Positions 16,057 to 23,511 of a DNA stretch of 64,000 bases are shown piece after piece. Numbering within the stretch: position 1 is the stretch's first letter; the number at the start of each line of letters is the position of its first letter. The stretch lies in NCBI GenBank assembly GCA_942491575.1, contig CALOBT010000031.1:1-64000 (forward strand). The letters run 5' to 3'. The position numbers and the translations under genes were made by a program. This DNA is from CAZHNW01 sp942491575. GTDB taxonomy: Bacteria > Spirochaetota > UBA4802 > UBA5550. Under the pieces are notes generated by a model. The model was not told the origin of the DNA and did no database searches. It saw nothing but the letters and a program-made list of their open reading frames with translations.

Positions 16057-16638
16057 ATGACCATGGCAAGATACGGTATGAGTATAAATTTGACAACGTG
16101 CGTGGCCTGTGACGCCTGCGTCATAGCCTGTAAAATGGAAAATAATGTTCCGGACGGTTATGCCCGGGACTGGACTGAAGAGGTCGTTCGGGACAACTAC
16201 CCGAATTTAAAGGCGGAACTTTATTCCAGCCGATGTCAGCATTGTGAAAACGCCCCCTGTGTTTCAGCGTGTCCCACGAAGGCAAGTCACATTGTTGACG
16301 GTATTGTCCTGGTGGACAGGGAACTCTGTGTTGGCTGCGAGCATTGCATTTCTGCATGCCCCTATGGCGCCCGGTACCTTCATCCGAAAAAATATGTGGA
16401 TAAATGCACCTTCTGTAATCACCGCCTTGAAACGGGACGCCTTCCGGCATGTGTGGAGGTTTGTCCGACACGGTCACTGGTTTTCGGAGACCTTAATGAT
16501 CCGAAAAGCCCTTTGTCAAAGCAGCTGAAAAAACGGGACTATAAAGTTCTTAAGCCCCTGAAGGGAACTGTTCCAAAATACTTCCTGCTGGAATCAATCA
16601 TCGAACGGAAGGAGTTATCCGATGACACAGAAAAATAA
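16057..16638 (+). CDS. Four-cluster ferredoxin subunit (PsrB/PhsB-like)
   Basis: Sixteen Cys are arranged in four sets: CVACDACVIACK, CQHCENAPCVSACPT, CVGCEHCISACPYG and CTFCNHR ... CVEVCPT. This is the classical electron-transfer subunit of periplasmic DMSO-reductase family enzymes, carrying four [4Fe-4S] clusters between the molybdenum subunit and the membrane cytochrome. The start at 16057 comes five bases after the stop of the catalytic subunit; a second in-frame ATG at 16063 (MARYGM) is equally possible. It has no signal of its own and would travel through Tat together with its partner. Its end overlaps the next gene by 17 bases. Confidence 0.93.
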   Translation: MTMARYGMSINLTTCVACDACVIACKMENNVPDGYARDWTEEVVRDNYPNLKAELYSSRCQHCENAPCVSACPTKASHIVDGIVLVDRELCVGCEHCISACPYGARYLHPKKYVDKCTFCNHRLETGRLPACVEVCPTRSLVFGDLNDPKSPLSKQLKKRDYKVLKPLKGTVPKYFLLESIIERKELSDDTEK

Positions 16639-17260
16639 AAATCAGAAACAAGATAACCATGGAAAAGGTTCCGTTACTCAGTCTGTCCTTGATAAGCCCC
16701 TCTGGGAAATAATTTCAGAACGTACAATCAAGAGATATCAGTCAAAGGACCAGAAGCCCCTGCTGAATAATCCCTATATCGGGGGTGTGGGGATAGGAAT
16801 ACTTCTCTTCCTTGCAGTTTTGATATCTGGTAATGGACTCGGTGAGTCCGGTGGTTTTAAGCGAATTCTTGCGGTTATTATGAATATTATTGCCCCTGCA
16901 CATACGGAAACACTTCCGGCGTTGAAACAGTACCTTTCTTCATCCTCTAATCCTCTACAGGACTGGTATATCTACATGCTTGTTGGGATCGTTTCCGGTG
17001 GAGGCTATTCCGGATGGAAAAACCGTCGCCTGAACAGAGAGGTTCTGCGGGGACCGAATGTTTCCCCGGCGCGGCGTCTTTTGTTCGCATTTGCAGGGGG
17101 AGCAATTGTTGCTGTTGGAGGCAGTCTTGCGGGGGGATGTCTTTCCAGTCTTACTATTTCGAATACCTCAATGCTCGGTGTTGCCGGATGGCTCTTTTTC
17201 GTTCCGGTATTCATTGTAGGTGTTATTGTTGCATACCTTTTAAAGAAGGAATGGCTGTAG
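16622..17260 (+). CDS. YeeE/YedE-family sulfur transporter, first half
   Basis: After a hydrophilic N-terminus of about 50 residues there are four or five hydrophobic segments, with AVGGSLAGGCLSSLTIS carrying the Cys found in YeeE/YedE (TsuA-type) thiosulfate channels. Single-chain YeeE has about 350 residues with two such Cys-containing halves; here they are two adjacent genes. Characterised relatives pass thiosulfate through the membrane by brief contacts with conserved Cys. AAGGAG stands about eight bases before the start, which lies inside the ferredoxin gene. With its partner at 17289 it probably moves thiosulfate or sulfane sulfur for the molybdoenzyme. Confidence 0.85.
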   Translation: MTQKNKNQKQDNHGKGSVTQSVLDKPLWEIISERTIKRYQSKDQKPLLNNPYIGGVGIGILLFLAVLISGNGLGESGGFKRILAVIMNIIAPAHTETLPALKQYLSSSSNPLQDWYIYMLVGIVSGGGYSGWKNRRLNREVLRGPNVSPARRLLFAFAGGAIVAVGGSLAGGCLSSLTISNTSMLGVAGWLFFVPVFIVGVIVAYLLKKEWL

Positions 17261-17288
17261 GACAGCCCCTGGATAAGGAGGACGAATT

Positions 17289-17891
17289 ATGTTAGCGCCA
17301 TTATATCAGCTTGGAAATATAGGAGATGCCGGAGTAATCATTGCCGCACTGGTAATAGGATTTCTTTTCGGTTATCTCCTGGAGCATGTCGGTTTTGGTG
17401 ATGCCAGAAACATTGTGGCAGTTTTTTATTTTGAGGATATGAGAATATTCAGGGTCATGTTTACTGCAGCGATTACAGCCCTGATTCTTAATTTTTTTGC
17501 ATACTACCTGGGTATTCTGGATATAAACCTGGTTCACATGGTTGAACTGAATATCGGGGGGCTAATCGCCGGAGGAATTATTGTTGGTGTGGGTATTATC
17601 CTCGGGGGTTACTGTCCCGGAACTGCCCTTGTTGCTGCAGCTACAAGAAAAATTGATGGAATGGTTTTTATCCTCGGACTTTTGACGGGATTATTTTTCT
17701 ATGCGGAATTGTCATCCTTTTTTACTCCATTAAAAGCATCTGCGGCAAACATCACCCTGAGTGATATAACGGGAATTTCCTATGGACTGCTTGTTTTCGT
17801 TATTGTTGCAGGTGCCATAGCGGCTTTTTATGTTTTCAGTCTTTTTGAAGGAAAGCCCTATGCAGATTACAAGGAAAAAAAAGGAGCCTGA
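17289..17891 (+). CDS. YeeE/YedE-family sulfur transporter, second half
   Basis: A 200-residue membrane protein with five or six hydrophobic segments. VGFGDARNIVAVFYFEDMR and LGGYCPGTALVAAATRKIDG are typical YeeE/YedE signatures, the Cys in GGYCPGT being the conserved transport residue. AAGGAGG sits nine bases before the ATG. It must pair with the product of the gene just upstream to make one channel with pseudo-twofold symmetry. Such split pairs are known and usually occur with rhodaneses or TusA-like sulfur carriers, as here. Confidence 0.9.
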   Translation: MLAPLYQLGNIGDAGVIIAALVIGFLFGYLLEHVGFGDARNIVAVFYFEDMRIFRVMFTAAITALILNFFAYYLGILDINLVHMVELNIGGLIAGGIIVGVGIILGGYCPGTALVAAATRKIDGMVFILGLLTGLFFYAELSSFFTPLKASAANITLSDITGISYGLLVFVIVAGAIAAFYVFSLFEGKPYADYKEKKGA

Positions 17892-17918
17892 CAGCCCTCT
17901 AAAAAATGGAGTACTGAT

Positions 17919-18569
17919 ATGATAAAGATAAGCGAAACACAGAGTAGATTTGGATTGTCCTTCATGGCCGGCATGCTGGCTCTGATTCTTGGCGCCTTTG
18001 GGGTAATTTTTGGGAATGACCGCGTGGTTAAACCGAACCTGAAAGATTATCGAGAATACGTTTGGAATAATAAAGTAGGCAGTAACAAACTTATCAATCT
18101 CGTTACCAGAGGTGATCACAGCTTTCAGATGGCAGGATTTTTTTTCACGGATAACTGTATCCTGAAACGGGAAAAAAATCGTCATTTTAAATGTTACGAT
18201 GCAAGAAAACTTGATGATATCTCCTGGGTCCGGGAACAATTTCCTTATCTCGGTATTCCGATGATAGTATTCAGTGAAACCGCAATGGACAGTATGAAGG
18301 CGGCGGCCCTTTTAAGGTCTTATGGCTATGATGCATTTATGCTCGAGGGTGGTTTCAGAAAATTCAAAAACCACTACATGTCTCCCGTTGATATCTCAGC
18401 TGCGAAATCTTCTGCAGAAAAAGATAGATTGGTACGCAAAAAGATGCTCTATAAATTCCTTACCGGGAAGGATGATAATCTTGGCCGTAAGGCCCTTTAT
18501 GATTTCTCTGCGGTTGGCAGGGGAATAAGCGCCAGTGATGACGGATCAGGCGAAGGAGAAGGTTGCTGA
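17919..18569 (+). CDS. Membrane-anchored degenerate rhodanese-like protein ending in Gly-Cys
   Basis: One N-terminal membrane segment (SFMAGMLALILGAFGVIFG) is followed by a periplasmic domain of about 180 residues. PMIVFSETAMDSMKAAALLRSYGYDAFMLEGGF has the helix-strand pattern that ends a rhodanese domain (compare LGYNxYNMxxG in the double-rhodanese gene), but the active Cys is replaced by Ser, so it cannot form a persulfide at that site. Cys elsewhere are in FFFTDNCILKREKN and HFKCYDARKL. The last residues are GSGEGEGC: a flexible acidic, Gly-rich tail with a terminal thiol, shared with three other proteins of this locus. It may be a docking or carrier partner of the YeeE pair. GGAG precedes the start. 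Confidence 0.8.
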   Translation: MIKISETQSRFGLSFMAGMLALILGAFGVIFGNDRVVKPNLKDYREYVWNNKVGSNKLINLVTRGDHSFQMAGFFFTDNCILKREKNRHFKCYDARKLDDISWVREQFPYLGIPMIVFSETAMDSMKAAALLRSYGYDAFMLEGGFRKFKNHYMSPVDISAAKSSAEKDRLVRKKMLYKFLTGKDDNLGRKALYDFSAVGRGISASDDGSGEGEGC

Positions 18570-18613
18570 TCAGTATGTCAGTAGTGAAAAATTTTTCGAA
18601 AGGGAAGACTACC

Positions 18614-19579
18614 ATGAAGAAAATGAATAAATTCCTGCAAATTATTTCAATGGTCTTTGCCATCAGTACAGTATTTTATTTTACCACTGCAGGGACCGTA
18701 GCAGTGCATGCCGATGAACTTGTGAAGAAACAACACATTGAACACAGGGGTGCCCGTGAAGTAATTTACCAGGTTAATGATATTGAAACTTTCAAAAAAC
18801 CCTATAACTATGTTATCGGTACTTCCACTCCAATGATTCTTGATGCCCTGGGGATACTGGCAATGCTGGGGGCGATATTTTTCGGAATTGCACACGGATA
18901 CGCCCGATACCTTGGTCATAAAAAAAATCCCGTTGTTCTTGAGCTGGTGGGAAGGGAGTATATCTATAACATCCCGATCAGAATGGGACACTGGGCCAAT
19001 GCATTTACTATTATCATGCTGATAATCACCGGTTTTGCCATGCACTACGGCGGGGCAAGTCATCTTCTTGGATACTGGCATCATTTATTTGGTGGAATCC
19101 TTGTATTTCTCTATGCAGCCTTTGTTGCCCATGAGATAGCTACCCTCGACCTTGCACAGTATCTGAGCCAGGACTGGGAATTAAAAGAAGGCATTCTTCG
19201 TCAGGGTATTTTTTACATTAAGGGTATATTTAAAAGGGAAGAGCATCCCTACCATATGAAAAGGGAAAACAGGCTGAATCCCCTTCAGAAGGTGGCCTAT
19301 TTCAGTCTCATGTTCGGGCTTATGCCGCTTGTGGTAATTACCGGACTGATTTTGATTAAACCTGCATGGCTCAGCTTTATCGTTTCATATATCGGTCTTG
19401 AAAATATGAAATGGGTATTTATGGCCCATCTTATAAGTGCCTTTGGAATTGTGGCCTTTCTTATCGGGCATGTCTACCTGGGAACCACGGGAGATACTGT
19501 CAAACAGCATTTCGAAGTAATGATAAACGGATACCACAAGGTATACAAGTATCATAATCCCGATGATTCTAAAAAGTAA
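18614..19579 (+). CDS. Cytochrome b membrane subunit (b561/PhsC-like)
   Basis: A signal-like first hydrophobic segment (residues 8-28) is followed by a periplasmic stretch and then about five membrane helices with the His pattern of di-haem b561-type subunits: RMGHWANAFT, YWHHLFGG, VAHEIA, MAHLISAFG and IGHVYLGTTGD. These proteins link quinone to periplasmic Fe-S partners in thiosulfate reductases, formate dehydrogenases and hydrogenases. I use the ATG at 18614, preceded by AGGGAAG; the frame also contains TTG at 18563 overlapping the previous gene. It completes a PsrABC/PhsABC-like complex with the genes at 13827 and 16057, although separated from them by the YeeE pair and the rhodanese-like gene. 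Confidence 0.9.
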   Translation: MKKMNKFLQIISMVFAISTVFYFTTAGTVAVHADELVKKQHIEHRGAREVIYQVNDIETFKKPYNYVIGTSTPMILDALGILAMLGAIFFGIAHGYARYLGHKKNPVVLELVGREYIYNIPIRMGHWANAFTIIMLIITGFAMHYGGASHLLGYWHHLFGGILVFLYAAFVAHEIATLDLAQYLSQDWELKEGILRQGIFYIKGIFKREEHPYHMKRENRLNPLQKVAYFSLMFGLMPLVVITGLILIKPAWLSFIVSYIGLENMKWVFMAHLISAFGIVAFLIGHVYLGTTGDTVKQHFEVMINGYHKVYKYHNPDDSKK

Positions 19580-19633
19580 GGCATGCAGGCATTTAATAAT
19601 TTTTAATCAGGCGGGCGGCAGGTAAATGACTAT

Positions 19634-19665
19634 CGCCGGAATAAAAGTTCCGGCGTTTATCATTT
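19634..19665 (+). terminator. Intrinsic terminator after the sulfur operon
   Basis: CGCCGGAA at 19634-19641 pairs with TTCCGGCG at 19648-19655 over a six-base loop, followed by TTTATCATTT. It closes the operon that starts at 12260, so the Rieske gene is probably a separate unit or depends on read-through. Confidence 0.75.
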
Positions 19666-19729
19666 GACGCTCTCATCTTATTTCTCTATAATGCGAAGAA
19701 TATTTCAGGAATCGTCCAGAAAAAATATA

Positions 19730-20131
19730 ATGAAAGAGATTAACCGGAAAAAATTTCTTAAAATCTTTGGCGGCGGCCTAACTGCCCTTCCCCTTCTTTT
19801 AGTCTTTCCATTGATAAAAAAAAGAAAAAAATTTATGGTTCAGAAGAAAACCTTTGTTGTTCCCCTTGATATACAGGAAGGGATTTCATTTTTCAGGGAC
19901 TGTATTGTGCTTCGCAGGGGAAAGGACATCAGGATCTTTTCCTCACGCTGCAGTCACCTTGGGTGCCGCATCGATCGGCAGATGGAAGACGAGTTGGTCT
20001 GTCCATGTCACGGATCACATTACAGCCTGGACGGGAAAATTCTTTCCGGGCCGGCAATGGAAAATCTATCTTCTCTTGAATATACAATCAATGAAAAAGA
20101 GAAAAAGATCATAATATCTATTCCGGTGTAG
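19730..20131 (+). CDS. Rieske [2Fe-2S] protein
   Basis: The two Rieske boxes are complete: CSHLGC and CPCHGSHYS, followed by SGPAMENL, giving two Cys and two His ligands for the cluster and the disulfide Cys of cytochrome bc-type Rieske proteins. The N-terminus (INRKKFLKIFGGGLTALPLLLVFPL) looks like an uncleaved Tat-type anchor with Arg-Lys in place of Arg-Arg. The start is uncertain: the frame extends to 19664, with ATGs at 19691 and 19730; I take 19730 because it leaves a normal signal anchor. It is followed after 15 bases by a cytochrome b gene, so the pair forms a reduced quinol-oxidising complex. Confidence 0.9.
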   Translation: MKEINRKKFLKIFGGGLTALPLLLVFPLIKKRKKFMVQKKTFVVPLDIQEGISFFRDCIVLRRGKDIRIFSSRCSHLGCRIDRQMEDELVCPCHGSHYSLDGKILSGPAMENLSSLEYTINEKEKKIIISIPV

Positions 20132-20146
20132 ATTGTTTTAATTATT

Positions 20147-21037
20147 ATGATAAAAAAATTTTTAACAGCCTTTTTTGAAAAATGGAACAGGGTGCTTCCC
20201 TCCGCGGGTGACCTCGATTTCGGTTTTTTTATGATTGCCATTGTCTCCGGAATTGTTCTTGTTCTCCCCTATGATGTATTTCATCCTAAAGACTCCCTGC
20301 AGGTGATGATGCTCACCAGCCGTGGGGGAATTTTTTTCAGGTCCCTTCACTACTGGAGTGCCCATATTTTTGTTGTTATGGCAGTTTTTCATACCATTGA
20401 GTACCTCTTGAAATGCGGAGAAAGTAAGGTGTCAAAGGCAATATGGGTACGTCTGACGCTTGCGGTGCCGGCCATACTCTATGTTATGCTTTCCGGTTTT
20501 ATCCTGAAGGGGGATGCGGAGTCACTCCTGGCCCGGCAGATATTCGGTGGTCTCCTTGAGTCAGTTCCCCTCCTGGGTGAGTATCTTTCATTTGCCTTTC
20601 TGGGGAGGGAAGATGATTTTCAGATTTTATATATTCATCATGCAGCCACGGCGACTATCTTTATCTGGATAATTACTGTTGAGCATGTTAAAAGGTTCTG
20701 GCCTGATTTTGCCGGCTACCTCTACGCCCTAGGGGCTTCCATGATTTTTTCGGTAATGATTCCCGCGGTGCTTCATGACGCGGCAGATCCCATCGTCAAG
20801 GGACCCTGGTATTTTATCGGTTTCCAGGAACTCCTCCACTGGATGAGTCTTCCTGTAATCTCGGTTTACCTGCTGCTGCTTCTCCTGGTTATGTTTATGT
20901 TTCTTCCCCGCTTCAGGGAAAATTACCGGGGAAAGTTTAAAATTTTGCTGAGTCTTCTTTTTATATTTTATATCATACTGACCGTAATCGGCTGGGCCTT
21001 CCGGGGAATCGGCTGGCAGTTCAGGATGCCATGGTAA
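20147..21037 (+). CDS. Cytochrome b of a Rieske/cytochrome b-type complex
   Basis: About eight predicted membrane helices in 296 residues. His pairs in SLHYWSAHIFVVMAVFH and in YIHHAATATIFIWIITVEH are spaced as expected for the two b haems of the cytochrome b/b6 family. GPWYFIGFQELLHW corresponds to the PEWY region near the quinol site, but the Glu of PEWY is changed to Gly-Pro-Trp-Tyr here, which may alter quinol oxidation. It is shorter than bc1 cytochrome b (about 400) and longer than cytochrome b6 (about 215). With the Rieske gene before it and the multihaem cytochrome after it, it looks like a noncanonical bc complex. Confidence 0.88.
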   Translation: MIKKFLTAFFEKWNRVLPSAGDLDFGFFMIAIVSGIVLVLPYDVFHPKDSLQVMMLTSRGGIFFRSLHYWSAHIFVVMAVFHTIEYLLKCGESKVSKAIWVRLTLAVPAILYVMLSGFILKGDAESLLARQIFGGLLESVPLLGEYLSFAFLGREDDFQILYIHHAATATIFIWIITVEHVKRFWPDFAGYLYALGASMIFSVMIPAVLHDAADPIVKGPWYFIGFQELLHWMSLPVISVYLLLLLLVMFMFLPRFRENYRGKFKILLSLLFIFYIILTVIGWAFRGIGWQFRMPW

Positions 21038-21052
21038 TGGGGGAAGTTTAGA

Positions 21053-23005
21053 GTGAAGAAAAAATTCATTACCAATAAAAGATTATACTTCCCCCTCATA
21101 ATAACAGCCTTTGCCTCTTTTTTATTGGTCCTATTCGAAATATTCGGTGAAATAAATATGTTCAGCGAAACTGAAGAATTTTTAAAGAAACAGTATGGAA
21201 ACAGTGAAATATCTCTGATTGAAAAGGTACTCGGTAACCGGGAAGGGTGCCTTGTGTGCCACAGGGACATGAAGGGATTTTCCGAATCTCACCGCCCCGA
21301 GGCAATCGGCTGTACCTCCTGCCACCTGGGAGATCCACTTTCCCTTGATAAGGAAAAGGCACACCGCGGTATGGCTCTTGTGCCGGGGAATATGGATACA
21401 GTTAATATAACATGCGGCCGCAGCGGCTGTCACCCTGAATTGACTGAGAAGGTTACGGGTTCTCTCATGGCATCGGGGCGCGGCATGGTTTCGGTAAACC
21501 GCTATGTCTTCGGCGAGGAGGAGACTCCCGACGGAGAGGGACACCTTTCCAGACTGGGGGATTCCTACGCGGACCAGCACCTTTTTCAGCTTTGCCGCAA
21601 CTGCCACCTGGGGCGCCTGAAAGGTAAAGCCGCACCCATTGATGAAGGCTCCCGCGGGGGGGGGTGCACCGCCTGTCATCTTGGTTACACTGAAAAAGCA
21701 AAGGTAGAGCTGTCGCAGTATATGAAGGACAAAACACTTCCCACTCAACACCCATCCCTGACAGTAAAGGTTGAACAGCGTCACTGCTTCGGCTGCCATT
21801 CACGGTCTGCGCGGATATCCACCAATTATGAAGGGTGGCATGAAACCCTCCTCAATGAGAAGGAAGTTAAGGACTGGAAGAAACACCGAAAGCTCCAGGA
21901 CGGCCGGATATTTGAAAAAAAGCATGCCGATATTCACTTTAAAAAAGGGCTTCAATGTATTGATTGCCATACTATTCGTGACCTCATGGGAGACGGGAAG
22001 TCGCACCTTCACCAGGAAGACCAGGTAGAAATAGCCTGCAGTGACTGTCATTTTGCCGGGAAGGCGAATGTAATTCCCTATAGTGATCTTGATACCGACT
22101 CAAAAAAGGTGCTGAAGCTGCGAAAATGGAAAATGGAAGAAACCAGTTTTCTGATCACCGGGAAGGGAAAAAAAGCCTACCTGAATATTTACATGAAGCC
22201 ATCAGGTAAAATGGTGCTGAAGGGTAAAATTGACGGGAAGGAACATCCCCTTAATCCCCCAAAGCCGGTATGCGGAAAAGGAGTCTCAGGACATAAACGG
22301 CTCAACTGTCAGTCATGCCACACAGCCTGGGCTCCCTCCTGTATCGGATGCCATACGGAATACAGAAAGGAACCCTTCGGGCTGAATATTTTCTCAAAAA
22401 AAAAGAAACACCGACCCTATAAGGAATACCGCGCCGCTTTCCTGGCACCGTCTCCTGCACTGGGTATCCGCGTCGATAAACGTCTCGGTAACAAGGAAAT
22501 TGTAGATACATTTATTCCAGGTATGGTGATGACCTTTGGCGGTTTTTCCGATGAAGGAAAGGATTCAGCAATGGTTAAGGGAAAAAAATATCAGCTTTTC
22601 CGGCGTCTTTATGCCCCGACCTTCTCTCATACCATAATGAAAAAGGGCCGCAGCTGTAAGTCATGTCATAACAGCAGCTATGCCCTGGGAGCAGGCGACG
22701 GTAAACTTACATATAATCGTTCCAAAATAACACGCAGGGGAAGCTGGAAGTTTCAACCGAAATTTGCTCCCCATGAGGATGATGGACTCCCCTTCGATGC
22801 ATGGACGGGATTCCTGAAAACAAGGGATAACTTTGTATCAACAAGAACCGGGGCGAGGCCCCTGAGTTCTGATGAACAGAAAAATGTTCTCCGGGTCGGA
22901 GCCTGTCTCACCTGTCATCCCTACAGTGAATCCAGCCGGAAAAGAATCTACAGCAATTTCAAAAAAGCATTGAAAAACCGAATACCGGCATGTTCCATGG
23001 AATAG
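21053..23005 (+). CDS. Multihaem cytochrome c with about 12 haem sites
   Basis: An N-terminal membrane anchor (LIITAFASFLLVLFEIF) precedes eleven CXXCH motifs: CLVCH, CTSCH, CRNCH, CTACH, CFGCH, CIDCH, CSDCH, CQSCH, CIGCH, CKSCH and CLTCH, plus one CX4CH (CGRSGCH). The start is GTG at 21053 with GGGGGAAG upstream. It probably accepts electrons from the Rieske/cytochrome b pair in place of a mono-haem c1 and passes them to periplasmic or surface acceptors. Motif spacing in the first third resembles NapC/NrfH and tetrahaem proteins, but I cannot name a family. A long motif-free stretch (about residues 345-405) lies between the eighth and ninth motifs. Confidence 0.9.
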   Translation: MKKKFITNKRLYFPLIITAFASFLLVLFEIFGEINMFSETEEFLKKQYGNSEISLIEKVLGNREGCLVCHRDMKGFSESHRPEAIGCTSCHLGDPLSLDKEKAHRGMALVPGNMDTVNITCGRSGCHPELTEKVTGSLMASGRGMVSVNRYVFGEEETPDGEGHLSRLGDSYADQHLFQLCRNCHLGRLKGKAAPIDEGSRGGGCTACHLGYTEKAKVELSQYMKDKTLPTQHPSLTVKVEQRHCFGCHSRSARISTNYEGWHETLLNEKEVKDWKKHRKLQDGRIFEKKHADIHFKKGLQCIDCHTIRDLMGDGKSHLHQEDQVEIACSDCHFAGKANVIPYSDLDTDSKKVLKLRKWKMEETSFLITGKGKKAYLNIYMKPSGKMVLKGKIDGKEHPLNPPKPVCGKGVSGHKRLNCQSCHTAWAPSCIGCHTEYRKEPFGLNIFSKKKKHRPYKEYRAAFLAPSPALGIRVDKRLGNKEIVDTFIPGMVMTFGGFSDEGKDSAMVKGKKYQLFRRLYAPTFSHTIMKKGRSCKSCHNSSYALGAGDGKLTYNRSKITRRGSWKFQPKFAPHEDDGLPFDAWTGFLKTRDNFVSTRTGARPLSSDEQKNVLRVGACLTCHPYSESSRKRIYSNFKKALKNRIPACSME

Positions 23006-23143
23006 TTGAGGGAAAGGGATTTTTCAAAAAATGGTTTTGAAATGCTGCCTTTCCGGACTCGACTTTTTTCCTTCCCCCCTTGACAATTGCAGATTTGATA
23101 TCTATAATTTCCCAGGTTTTTGATATTAAGCTGGAGGAAGCAC

Positions 23144-23347
23144 ATGAAAAAATCATTAGTTTTAATGCTCTCCATGGTTATCGCTGCCATGGTTGCCTTT
23201 GGTTCAGTAGAAACAGAGGCAAAAAAACATGCATGTAAGACCTTGAAGCGAAGCCAGTGTATTAAGCGCACCGATTGTACATGGGTAAAATCACATAAAC
23301 GAGGCGTCAAAAAGGTGAAGGCTTATTGTAAGAAAAAACGTAAATAA
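23144..23347 (+). CDS. Small exported cationic Cys-rich protein
   Basis: A 67-residue product with a signal peptide (MKKSLVLMLSMVIAAMVAFG) and a very basic mature part holding four Cys: KHACKTLKRSQCIKRTDCTWV and KAYCKKKRK. Its CxxxxxxxCxxxxxCTWV ... YC pattern resembles small secreted proteins known from various proteobacteria, where two disulfides are likely; their function is unknown to me. The ATG at 23144 has GGAGG eight bases before it and is preferred over the frame opening at 23120. It stands alone after the multihaem cytochrome gene; the electron-transfer context may be coincidental. Confidence 0.75.
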   Translation: MKKSLVLMLSMVIAAMVAFGSVETEAKKHACKTLKRSQCIKRTDCTWVKSHKRGVKKVKAYCKKKRK

Positions 23348-23355
23348 TTTTTACA

Positions 23356-23381
23356 GTATCCCATCCGTTTGGGTGGGATAC
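23356..23381. terminator. Hairpin after the small Cys-rich protein gene
   Basis: GTATCCCA at 23356-23363 pairs with TGGGATAC at 23374-23381, with room for further G-C pairs in the loop. No T-run follows on the plus strand, so it may act as a weak terminator or protect the transcript end. Confidence 0.4.
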
Positions 23382-23511
23382 CAATTGATTAAACTTCCCC
23401 TGTAAAAAAAATATTTTATGATTTTCCTCTATTGCCCTTTCCATCAGTTTATGATATTAATAGTAGTAGAAGATATTTATCCAATAAAATTTTATATCTG
23501 TAAGGGAAAAA

